Below are positions 8,604 through 15,086 of a stretch of 37,725 bases of DNA, piece after piece. The notes below the pieces were generated by a model. The model had not been told where the DNA came from, made no database searches, and worked only from the letters and a program-made list of their open reading frames with translations. Within the stretch, counting starts at the first letter, position 1. Every line of letters starts with the position of its first letter. The DNA comes from Planctomycetota bacterium (GTDB lineage Bacteria > Planctomycetota > Phycisphaerae > Phycisphaerales > SM1A02), in assembly GCA_024226535.1 (NCBI GenBank), contig JAAELP010000151.1:1-37725 (forward strand), read 5' to 3'. The position numbers were made by a program, and so were the translations under genes.

Positions 8604-9470
8604 ATGGATGCCCGGCGCCGACATGGATGTCTCGCAGCCGCCGCCCTGATCGTGGGCACCCTCGTCGCCCAGACGGCGCCCCCGCCGACCGGCGACACCC
8701 CCGTGACCCCACCGCTCGGCTCCGCCGAACGCCCCGCCCGCGCGTCCGTGCTGCGGGAAGGCAGCCGGATCGTGCGCGTCGCCGGACGCGCGGTGCGGGC
8801 GCCCCGCGGGGAGTGGGTATTCGTGATCGACCCCGACGACGCCACGAGCCCCGGTCACGAGATGACGGTGCTCCCCTGCTCGCACCTCTCCGAGCTGGAG
8901 CACATGGTCGCCTCCGCACCGGGATTCGACCTCGCCTTCGAAATGACCGGGCAGGTCTACGTCTTCCGCGGCCGCAACTACCTGCTCCCGACGCATCCGC
9001 CCCTGCTCGTCGGCCACGAGCGACGCGACGAGCCGTCGCCGGCCGAGGCCCAGCCGTCCCGGCCCCGCGCCGGAGAGGCGACGGGCGACTCCGCCGAGGA
9101 CATCATCCACGACCTCGAACGCACCGCGGGTCCCCTGCCACGGCGCGCGGCAGTCCCCGCGCCAGCGGCGGCGCCCGACGATCGCCTCGTTCCCGAAGGC
9201 ACGGTGCTCCTCGCGCGGCGCGGCACCGTGCGGCGCAGCGCCAGCGGCGCGTTCACGTTCATCTTCGACGCCGACGCGGAGGGGCTCGCCGATCCCCCGA
9301 TGACGCTGCTTCCGTGTCTCTTGCTCGAGCGCCTGGAGCGCTACGCGCGGAAGGCCGGCGAGGACGCGAAGGTCCTGATCACCGGCCACGTGCACACCTA
9401 CCAGGGCCGCAACTTCATGCGCCCGTCGATCTATCGCATCCCGCGCGACCGAACGATGATCGCGCCGTGA
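8604..9470 (+). CDS. Secreted protein with internally duplicated ~85-residue domain, unknown function
   Basis: The ATG at 8604 gives 288 residues; an in-frame ATG at 8592 would add four. No clear ribosome-binding site is visible. The signal peptide ends near LVAQTA. Two copies of one domain occur at about 49-135 and 199-279. Each has a basic stretch (VRVAGRAVR, LLARRGTVR), an aromatic strand ending in ID or FD (WVFVIDPDDA, FTFIFDADAE), the box MTxLPCxxLxxLE, then (T)GxVxxxxGRNxxxP (EMTGQVYVFRGRNYLLP, ITGHVHTYQGRNFMRP). A Pro/Ala-rich linker with an acidic helix (SAEDIIHDLE) joins them. I do not recognise the family. The gene converges on the cyclophilin gene at 9601 across a repeat array that starts right after this stop codon. 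Confidence 0.75.
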   Translation: MDARRRHGCLAAAALIVGTLVAQTAPPPTGDTPVTPPLGSAERPARASVLREGSRIVRVAGRAVRAPRGEWVFVIDPDDATSPGHEMTVLPCSHLSELEHMVASAPGFDLAFEMTGQVYVFRGRNYLLPTHPPLLVGHERRDEPSPAEAQPSRPRAGEATGDSAEDIIHDLERTAGPLPRRAAVPAPAAAPDDRLVPEGTVLLARRGTVRRSASGAFTFIFDADAEGLADPPMTLLPCLLLERLERYARKAGEDAKVLITGHVHTYQGRNFMRPSIYRIPRDRTMIAP

Positions 9471-9471
9471 C

Positions 9472-9600
9472 GGGATTGCGGGGATGGCAGGGATGGCTGA
9501 GACTGCGGGGATTGCTGGGATGGTGGATCGCGCGATCTGACATCCCCGCCATCCCCGCCATCCCCGCCATCCCAGCAATCCCCGCCATCCCCGCCATCCC
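9472..9600. repeat. Gene-less inverted 9-bp array with central palindrome
   Basis: The left arm (9472-9525) has six units of GGGAT(T/G)GC(G/T/A), one degenerate. A perfect 12-bp palindrome GATCGCGCGATC (9526-9537) follows, then TGA and a right arm of units in the opposite sense (CATCCCCGC and variants, 9541-9600). The array fills the whole space between two convergent stop codons (9468-9470 and 9601-9603). In RNA it would fold into one long hairpin on either strand, so it could serve as a bidirectional terminator. The inner edge of the right arm, TGACATCCC, is identical to the inner edge of the array at 12159-12230. Confidence 0.9.
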
Positions 9601-10074
9601 CTACTCCGCCGGCGTCACGCCCTTCAGGGCGATCTTCGCGCGCGGCCGGTCCTGCCCGTCGGTGTCCGCGGCGCCGATCTTCTCCACGATGTCCAGCCCC
9701 TCGGTCACCTGGCCGAACGCGGTGTACTGGCCATCGAGGTGTTGGCACTTCTCGCGCGTGAGACAGATGAAGAACTGGCTGCCCGCGGAGTTGGGGTCGT
9801 TGCTGCGCGCCATCGACAGCGTCCCGGGCACGTGCTGTCGATCGTTGAACTCCGCGTCCACCTGGTAGCCCGGACCGCCGGTTCCGTCCCCGCGCGGGCA
9901 GCCGCCCTGAATGACGAAGCCGGGGATGATGCGATGGAAGTTGAGGTCGTTGTAGAACCCCTCGCGCCCGAGTTTCAGGAAGTTCTCGACGTGGTTCGGC
10001 GCCACGTCGTTCCACAGCTCGGCGGTCAGATCGCCGTACTCGGTGGAGATCGTGATTTTGGGATAGTCGCTCAT
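9601..10074 (-). CDS. Peptidyl-prolyl cis-trans isomerase, cyclophilin type (cytoplasmic)
   Basis: This 157-residue protein starts at ATG 10074 with GGAG seven bases upstream and has no signal peptide. It has the compact single-domain cyclophilin layout: APNHVENFLKL, FHRIIPGFVIQGG (catalytic Arg in FHR), GPGYQVDAEF, GTLSMARSNDPNSAGSQFFI and LDGQYTAFGQVTEGLDIV. It catalyses cis-trans isomerisation of Xaa-Pro bonds in folding proteins. The length and lack of signal fit the bacterial PpiB group. A second, secreted cyclophilin is encoded immediately upstream on the same strand, so the two are probably co-transcribed. The stop codon directly abuts a 9-bp repeat array. Confidence 0.95.
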   Translation of the reverse strand: MSDYPKITISTEYGDLTAELWNDVAPNHVENFLKLGREGFYNDLNFHRIIPGFVIQGGCPRGDGTGGPGYQVDAEFNDRQHVPGTLSMARSNDPNSAGSQFFICLTREKCQHLDGQYTAFGQVTEGLDIVEKIGAADTDGQDRPRAKIALKGVTPAE

Positions 10075-10109
10075 GGATCACTCCAGGTCAGGGGCTTCGC
10101 CGGGAGGAG

Positions 10110-11243
10110 TCAACGCGGCACCCGCGTCGGCTCGGTGGCGGGCCGCGGCGGGGCGCGGCGCACGGGACGGTCCGGGCGACCCTCGCCCGGGCGACGCGGG
10201 GGAGCGTCCACCAGCTCCGCCGCGAGGATGACCGGCGGATCGACGGGGCGGCCCGCCGCCACGTCCGCCAGCTCCGCGTCGGCGATGTCCAGGATCGTCT
10301 CCGTCCCGTCCATCGCGACGCCGAACGAACAGTAGTGCCCGTCGAGCCGGGCGGTCCCGGCCCGCGAGAGGCAGATGAAGATCTGGCTGCCCGCCGAGTC
10401 GGGGTCGACGTCGCGGGCCATCGAGATGACGCCGAAGTCGTGGGCGAGGCGGCTGCGCTCCATCGGGAGCCAGTAACCGGGGCCGCCGCTGCCCGTCGGG
10501 GTCGGGTCTCCGGCCTGGATCACGAACGGATCGCCGTCGCGGGTCATGGGGACGATCCGGTGGAACGGGATGCCGCGGTAGAACCCGCCGCGGCAGAGCT
10601 GAAGGAAGTTCCAGACGGTGTTCGGCGCTTCATCGGGACGCATGGCCAGCCGGATCTCGCCACGGGAGGTGTGCAGGACCACGTCGCGCTCGCGGTAGAT
10701 ACGCAGCCCGCTGAAGAGCCGGTCATCCGGCGGCTGGTTCGCGAGCCAAGGGTCCTCCGGACGCGCGAAACCCGTGTCCGTGTCCGTATCCGCGTCCGTG
10801 TCCGCGTCCGGCGGCTTCATCTCATCCTGCCACCCCACGATCCGCGTATACCGGATCCCGTTGGGGTTGATCGCCTCCTCGGTCACCGGAACCAGGCGCG
10901 ACAGCATCGGCTGGAGCACGAGGGCCGATCCCAGGGGCTCGTCATCGGCATAGAGCTGGAGGAACGCGGCGCGGCGGAGCCGGTCGAGGTGCGGGACTCG
11001 CTCCGCCAGATCCACCCGCCCCGGGCGAACCTCGACGGGATCGGCATGCAGGTCGCCGTCGGCATCCATGAGCACGAGCCGAAGCGTCTCCGACCCTTCG
11101 TGCTTCAACACGTCCACGAGCACCGGCTGGTTCACCGGCCAATACGTCCACGGCGCGCTCAGCCCCCCACCCCCCGCCACCACCACCGGCGCCAGAACCA
11201 CCGTGAGCAACCAACCCACGACCTCTACTGCTCTCCTGCTCAC
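10110..11243 (-). CDS. Secreted peptidyl-prolyl isomerase with N-terminal extension
   Basis: This 377-residue protein starts at GTG 11243, preceded by AGGAGA five bases upstream. The N-terminal hydrophobic stretch VVGWLLTVVLAPVVVAGGGG is a signal peptide or anchor. Residues about 28-140 form a beta-rich domain I do not recognise (YWPVNQPVLVDVLKHEG). An Asp/Thr/Ala repeat DADTDADTDTDT follows, encoded by a hexanucleotide repeat. Residues about 185-345 are a cyclophilin domain: VVLHTSRGEIRL, APNTVWNFLQLCRGGFYRG, PFHRIVPM, FVIQAGDPT, VISMARDVDPDSAGSQIFIC and LDGHYCSFGVAMDG. The Arg/Pro-rich tail is probably disordered. It likely acts in the periplasm on exported proteins; the cytoplasmic paralogue lies 35 bp downstream. 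Confidence 0.88.
   Translation of the reverse strand: MSRRAVEVVGWLLTVVLAPVVVAGGGGLSAPWTYWPVNQPVLVDVLKHEGSETLRLVLMDADGDLHADPVEVRPGRVDLAERVPHLDRLRRAAFLQLYADDEPLGSALVLQPMLSRLVPVTEEAINPNGIRYTRIVGWQDEMKPPDADTDADTDTDTGFARPEDPWLANQPPDDRLFSGLRIYRERDVVLHTSRGEIRLAMRPDEAPNTVWNFLQLCRGGFYRGIPFHRIVPMTRDGDPFVIQAGDPTPTGSGGPGYWLPMERSRLAHDFGVISMARDVDPDSAGSQIFICLSRAGTARLDGHYCSFGVAMDGTETILDIADAELADVAAGRPVDPPVILAAELVDAPPRRPGEGRPDRPVRRAPPRPATEPTRVPR
10774..10809. repeat. Hexanucleotide microsatellite inside the secreted cyclophilin gene
   Basis: Six tandem units GTGTCC/GCGTCC/GTATCC encode the alternating Asp-Ala/Asp-Thr linker. Units are in frame, so slippage would lengthen or shorten the linker by two residues without a frameshift. 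Confidence 0.9.
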
Positions 11244-11257
11244 CTGCTCTCCTGTCT

Positions 11258-11274
11258 GTGCCGCGTAGCGGCAC
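11258..11274. promoter_or_regulatory. Perfect palindrome GTGCCGC-GTA-GCGGCAC between divergent genes
   Basis: A 7-bp inverted repeat with a 3-nt centre lies in the 44-bp gap between the secreted cyclophilin (start 11243) and the diadenylate cyclase (start 11288). It could be an operator shared by both, or an mRNA hairpin near the cyclase start. No regulator gene is visible nearby. Confidence 0.4.
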
Positions 11275-11287
11275 TATCCTACCTCGC

Positions 11288-12154
11288 ATGGACGATCCGG
11301 CCCGAATCGCCCGGCTGCTTCTGGAATCCGCGACGACGATGACGACCACGGGGAACGCCCGGGCGATCGTCGTGTCCGTGGATGCGCTCCCGGAGCTGGA
11401 GGGCGTGCCGCCGCGCACCGTGCTCGTCGTCCGCAGCGAACTCGATCGGCCCGACGTCGAGAAGCTGGAAGCCTCCGCCCTCGCCGTGATCGACGTGCCG
11501 AACGTCGAGCTGGACCGCATGGGCCAGGTCAAGCTCGCCGCGATCATCGCGTTGTCCAACCGCATCCTTCAGCTCGAGGACTCGGCGGTCTTCCTCACCG
11601 GTCCCTTCCGCTCCCTGATCGACTCGCTCGTCGTGATGACCATCGGCGCCGAGTACGAGCTGTTCAACGCCGCCGACCAGCCGGAGATCGACGAGCACAT
11701 CAAGCGGGCCGTGTTCCACCGCGTGCTCACGCTCGCGCTCCAGCTCGGCCAGCACGGGCGCGAGGGGCGGAAGGTCGGCACGCTCATGGTCGTCGGCGAT
11801 CACCGGCGCGTCCTGGAGCAGTCCGAGCAGATGATCCTCAACCCCTTCAAGGGCTACGACGAGAAGGAGCGCAACCTCCTCGCCGTGCACATGGGCGAGA
11901 CGGTCAAGGAGTACAGCACCCTCGACGGCGCGATCATCATCCGTCGCAACGGCGTCATCGACACCGCCGGCGCTCGCCTCAAGAGCGGGCTCAGCGAGGG
12001 CCTGCCCAGCGGGCTCGGCGCGCGTCATGCCGCCGCCGCGGGCATCACCTCGACGACCAAGGCGATCGCGATCACGGTCAGCCAGTCCGACGGCACGGTC
12101 CGCGTGTGGCGCGCGGGGAAGATGGTCGCGAGCTTCGAGCCGAGCCACCGGTGA
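11288..12154 (+). CDS. Diadenylate cyclase, DacZ-like architecture
   Basis: The ATG at 11288 gives 288 residues; an in-frame GTG at 11258 lies in a palindrome and is less likely. The C-terminal DAC (DisA_N) domain, about 160-285, carries the signature motifs DGA (213-215) and GARH (244-247), followed by AAAAGITSTTKAIAITVSQ and GTVRVWRAGK. It should condense two ATP into cyclic di-AMP. The third motif residue is Ala where DisA and CdaA have Arg (GARHA versus GTRHR). The N-terminal part (about 1-155) has no membrane segments and no DisA DNA-binding domain. With VGTLMVVGDH and ILNPFKGY the protein resembles archaeal DacZ, which pairs an N-terminal pyruvate-kinase-like fold with a C-terminal DAC domain. 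c-di-AMP usually controls potassium and osmotic balance. The gene converges on the four-helix-bundle gene, with a repeat array starting five bases after its stop. Confidence 0.88.
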   Translation: MDDPARIARLLLESATTMTTTGNARAIVVSVDALPELEGVPPRTVLVVRSELDRPDVEKLEASALAVIDVPNVELDRMGQVKLAAIIALSNRILQLEDSAVFLTGPFRSLIDSLVVMTIGAEYELFNAADQPEIDEHIKRAVFHRVLTLALQLGQHGREGRKVGTLMVVGDHRRVLEQSEQMILNPFKGYDEKERNLLAVHMGETVKEYSTLDGAIIIRRNGVIDTAGARLKSGLSEGLPSGLGARHAAAAGITSTTKAIAITVSQSDGTVRVWRAGKMVASFEPSHR

Positions 12155-12158
12155 GGGG

Positions 12159-12230
12159 GGGATTGCTGGGATTGCTGGGATTGCGGGGATGGCGGGGATT
12201 GCGGGGATGGCGGGGATGGCGGGGATGTCA
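12159..12230. repeat. 9-bp tandem array, eight units (left arm of four-helix-bundle cassette)
   Basis: Eight contiguous 9-bp units run GGGATTGCT twice, then GGGATTGCG, GGGATGGCG, GGGATTGCG, GGGATGGCG twice, and GGGATGTCA. The last three bases of the final unit (TCA, 12228-12230) are the stop codon TGA of the minus-strand four-helix-bundle gene. A matching eight-unit array in the opposite sense lies beyond the other end of that gene. Confidence 0.93.
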
Positions 12231-12602
12231 GGAATCGGTGGGGCGCCGGTTGGCTGTTTGTATTGATGTGATCATGATGGCGCTGAGCCGGCATGCGAGG
12301 TTCTCGATAGGGCGGGCTTGGGCGGCCAGGTGATGACATGTGCGGGCGATCAGGCGCAGCCAATACCTCGCTTCGCGCACTTCCTTGTCGGCGATTCGAA
12401 GTCTGTACACGAAGTCTCGACGGCTCGCCGCGCCTCTCGCTTCCTCGTAGTTCGCACCGCCTGAGGTCGCCGCGCGCACGAGCTGGCCTGCGATGTGGCG
12501 GTAGCTCTCGTCGCGCGGCAGCCTCTTCGTCAACGCGAGGGTGGCCACGGCCATGTCGAGAAAGAGCGCTGCGATGTCATCACCCTTGCGCGGCATCCGC
12601 AT
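12228..12602 (-). CDS. Four-helix-bundle protein, S23/IVP (bAvd-related) family
   Basis: The likely start is ATG 12602 (124 residues); a GTG at 12623 and an ATG at 12596 are alternatives. It shows the family hallmarks: DIAALFLDMAVATLALTKRL, then RHIAGQLVRAATSGGANYEE, then RRDFVYRLRIADKEVREARY, then WLRLIART. This is the S23 family, first found in intervening sequences inside 23S rRNA genes and structurally related to the bAvd accessory protein of diversity-generating retroelements. Its members are small, basic, nucleic-acid-associated four-helix bundles that form pentamers in the case of bAvd. Here it is not inside rRNA. It is bracketed by two eight-unit 9-bp arrays of opposite orientation, and its stop codon lies inside the left array. 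No reverse transcriptase or template repeat is nearby. The function is unknown. Confidence 0.88.
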   Translation of the reverse strand: MRMPRKGDDIAALFLDMAVATLALTKRLPRDESYRHIAGQLVRAATSGGANYEEARGAASRRDFVYRLRIADKEVREARYWLRLIARTCHHLAAQARPIENLACRLSAIMITSIQTANRRPTDS

Positions 12603-12664
12603 CAATCTAGTCACCCTGCGCACGAGCCCCGCGGATGGATACGATTCCCCCGCACACCCCTCCG

Positions 12665-12736
12665 CATCCCTGCCATCCCCGCAATCCCTGCCATCCCCGC
12701 AATCCCAGCCATCCCCGCCATCCCAGCAATCCCCGC
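12665..12736. repeat. 9-bp tandem array, eight units (right arm of four-helix-bundle cassette)
   Basis: Eight contiguous units: CATCCCTGC, CATCCCCGC, AATCCCTGC, CATCCCCGC, AATCCCAGC, CATCCCCGC, CATCCCAGC, AATCCCCGC. These are reverse complements of the left-arm unit types, so the two arms form 72-bp imperfect terminal inverted repeats around the four-helix-bundle gene. The array ends 18 bp before the gatB start codon and occupies the space where the gatB promoter or leader would be expected. Confidence 0.93.
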
Positions 12737-12754
12737 GCCCCGTATGATCCGCTC

Positions 12755-14254
12755 ATGCCCCCCACCACCATCCACTCGACACGCACCGTGGTCGGCATGG
12801 AAGTGCACGTCGAGCTGGCGACGCGGTCGAAGATGTTCACGCGGGCGGCGAACGTCGCGCACCGAAAGTACCACGACGCGGCGCCGAACAGCCTCGTGGA
12901 TCCGGTCGTGGCCGCGCTGCCCGGCGCCTTGCCGGTGATGAACAAGCGCGCGGTCGAGCTGTCGATCATGGTCGGCCTGGCGCTGAACTGCGAGATCCCG
13001 CGGTTCTGCAAGTGGGACCGGAAGAACTACTTCTATCCGGACCTTCCCAAGGGCTACCAGATCAGCCAGTACGACCTGCCCCTGTGCGTGGACGGGTGGA
13101 TCGAGTTCCCGTCCGCTGACGGCTCCACGAAACGGGTGCGCATCGTCCGCGCTCACCTCGAGGAGGACGCGGGCAAGCTCGGCCACGAGCTTCCCGGCGG
13201 CCACCGCTGCGAGGGGTCGCTCGTCGACCTGAACCGCGCGGGCACGCCGCTGCTGGAGATCGTGTCACACCCCGACCTCGACAGCGCCGAAGACGCGGTC
13301 ACCTACGGGCGCGAGCTGCGCAACGTGTGCCGGTTCCTCGGCGTCACCGAGGGCATCATGCAGCGCGGCCACATGCGCTTCGAACCGAACATCAACGTGA
13401 TCATCACGACCTCCGACGGCGCGGAGCACGCGACGCCGATCGTCGAGATCAAGAACCTCAACTCGTTCCGGAGCCTGCGCGACGCGATCGAACACGAAGC
13501 GACGCGACAGGTGGAGGCGTGGAAACAGGATGGCGTCGAGCGGGCGTCCGGCAACAAGACCACGCGCGGCTGGGACGTCGACCGCGGCGTCACCGTGCTT
13601 CAACGCGAGAAGGAGGAGGCGCACGACTACCGGTACCTGCCCGATCCCGATCTCGCGGGCGTCATCGTCGACGAGGCGTGGCGCGACGAGATTGCCGCCA
13701 CGATTCCGGAGTTGCCCCGCCAGCGGCGGGAGCGTTACGAGCGTGTCTTCGAACTGAAACCGGCCGAGTCGGCGCAGCTCACGGACGAGTACGACGTCTG
13801 CATGTTCTACGAGGCGTGTCTCGACGCCGGCGGAGACGGACGCGGCGCCGCGAAGCTCCTGCTCAACGCCGGCGCGAAGCGCGCGAACGAACGAGGATGC
13901 CGGATCGACGAGCTGGGCATCAGCCCCGAGCAGGTGACCGAGCTTCTCGACCTCCGCGCCCGCGACGTCATCGGCTCCACCGCGGCCGAAGAGCTGTTCG
14001 GACTGCTGTGCGAGACGAACGAGGCGGCGGCGACCGTGGCGGAGACGCGCGGGCTCGTCCAGGAACGCGACGAGGGACAACTCGACGCGTGGATCGACAC
14101 CGCCCTTGCCGAACAACCGCAGGCCGCGACGGACTTCGCGGCCGGCAAGGACGCGGCGGCGGGACGGATCATCGGCGCCGTGATGAAGGCCAGCGGCGGC
14201 AAGGCCGACGCGAAGGCGGTGCGGGAGAAGTTGGTGGGGCGCCTGCGGTCGTAG
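12755..14254 (+). CDS. gatB: Aspartyl/glutamyl-tRNA(Asn/Gln) amidotransferase subunit B
   Basis: The ATG at 12755 gives 499 residues, the usual GatB length. Conserved features: VVGMEVHVELATRSKMF at the N-terminus, PGALPVMNKRAVE, FDRK-type KWDRKNYFYPDLPKGYQISQ, HLEEDAGKL, DLNRAGTPLLEIVSHPD, and the helical/YqeY tail with QAATDFAAGKDAAAGRIIG. GatB binds mischarged tRNA and, with GatA and GatC, converts Glu-tRNA(Gln) or Asp-tRNA(Asn) to the amide form in the cytoplasm. gatA and gatC are not in this window. The reading frame stays open upstream through the 9-bp array, but that part (His-Pro-Arg repeats) is not family-like. There is no clear ribosome-binding site before the ATG, so translation could depend on a leader displaced by the array. 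Confidence 0.97.
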   Translation: MPPTTIHSTRTVVGMEVHVELATRSKMFTRAANVAHRKYHDAAPNSLVDPVVAALPGALPVMNKRAVELSIMVGLALNCEIPRFCKWDRKNYFYPDLPKGYQISQYDLPLCVDGWIEFPSADGSTKRVRIVRAHLEEDAGKLGHELPGGHRCEGSLVDLNRAGTPLLEIVSHPDLDSAEDAVTYGRELRNVCRFLGVTEGIMQRGHMRFEPNINVIITTSDGAEHATPIVEIKNLNSFRSLRDAIEHEATRQVEAWKQDGVERASGNKTTRGWDVDRGVTVLQREKEEAHDYRYLPDPDLAGVIVDEAWRDEIAATIPELPRQRRERYERVFELKPAESAQLTDEYDVCMFYEACLDAGGDGRGAAKLLLNAGAKRANERGCRIDELGISPEQVTELLDLRARDVIGSTAAEELFGLLCETNEAAATVAETRGLVQERDEGQLDAWIDTALAEQPQAATDFAAGKDAAAGRIIGAVMKASGGKADAKAVREKLVGRLRS

Positions 14255-14262
14255 GACGCGTT

Positions 14263-14293
14263 CACGGACTGCTCGCTGCGCTCGCCGTCCGTG
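14263..14293. terminator. Hairpin between convergent gatB and pseudopilin genes
   Basis: CACGGAC (14263-14269) pairs with GTCCGTG (14287-14293) around a GC-rich loop. There is no T tract on either side. Its position between two convergent stop codons suggests a bidirectional terminator, but it may be only a secondary structure. Confidence 0.35.
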
Positions 14294-14303
14294 GCACCGG
14301 ACG

Positions 14304-15026
14304 TCAGTCGGTCAGACGCGGTTCGAACACCGCCGGACCTCCCCGCGGACGTGGCGGGATGCGCAGGAATTGTACGGAGCCGTCGAGGAACAGCAGGTTC
14401 CCGCTGTCGGCGGAGCCGTGCCAGTCGGCGTCGCGTCCCGTGCGCTCGCGCAGCTCGTACCAGATCGGATCGCCCATGACCACGAGACGCGACGGAGCGG
14501 TCAGGATTTCCGAGCAGCACAGCGAGCGGTGCTCGCCGGCGCGGCCGGCGCGAGCGGCGTCGAGCAGTCGCTCGTTGGCGCGGTAGCTGATCCCGAACGC
14601 GCGGAGCGCCGTCCGGGGGCCGGTGCCAAAGCCCGGCGCTTCGCCGGTGATCCCGCGATCGGCGGGACAGCAGTGCTGGCTCACGACCGCGTCGCGGTCA
14701 CCACGCGCCGGCCCGGTTCCGAGGTACGCGGAGAGCGGACGGCTGGAGTTGATGAACGGCGTGTCGCCGGTGGTGGAGAAGCGCACGCCGGCATAGTGCC
14801 ACCCCGGCTGCACCGGCACGTAGGGAAACTCGCCGTCGTGATCGGCAAGGTAGATCCGCCACCCGGCGCCCCATGACCGGAGATGATCTGAGCAGCGGTC
14901 CCGCGCGCTCGTCTGCCTCGCCGCCGCCAGCGCGGGCAGCAGAACCGCCAGCAGCAGGCTCGCCGCCGCCAGCGACGTCGCCAGCTCGAGAATCGTCACG
15001 CCGGACTTGGGAGCGCAGGAACGCAT
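14304..15026 (-). CDS. Type II secretion pseudopilin-like protein with C-terminal DG box
   Basis: The ATG at 15026 gives 240 residues; GTG 15035 is an alternative. The N-terminus has the prepilin signature: a short leader ending KSG, then VTILELATS with Glu at +5 and a hydrophobic helix SLAAASLLLAVLLPALAAAR. A peptidase would cleave after Gly and the helix would anchor the protein. Near residue 45, LRSWGAGWRIYLADHDGEFP matches the region typical of planctomycete prepilin-like proteins. Near the C-terminus HGSADSGNLLFLDGSVQFL is a variant of their H-X9-DG box with two extra residues. These proteins are highly expanded in Planctomycetes and their roles are mostly unknown. It lies downstream of sucD on the same strand, 60 bp away. 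Confidence 0.83.
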   Translation of the reverse strand: MRSCAPKSGVTILELATSLAAASLLLAVLLPALAAARQTSARDRCSDHLRSWGAGWRIYLADHDGEFPYVPVQPGWHYAGVRFSTTGDTPFINSSRPLSAYLGTGPARGDRDAVVSQHCCPADRGITGEAPGFGTGPRTALRAFGISYRANERLLDAARAGRAGEHRSLCCSEILTAPSRLVVMGDPIWYELRERTGRDADWHGSADSGNLLFLDGSVQFLRIPPRPRGGPAVFEPRLTD

Positions 15027-15086
15027 CACGCGCACTATACGCGGCGGTGGGTCAGCCCCGCCCGGAAGCGGCCAAAAGGAGCGCCG

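Noticed and set aside
12228..12602. Diversity-generating retroelement accessory gene (avd)
   Set aside because: No reverse transcriptase, template repeat or variable repeat is visible nearby; only the four-helix-bundle family relation supports it.
9472..12736. CRISPR arrays
   Set aside because: The repeats are contiguous 9-bp units with no spacers and no cas genes nearby.
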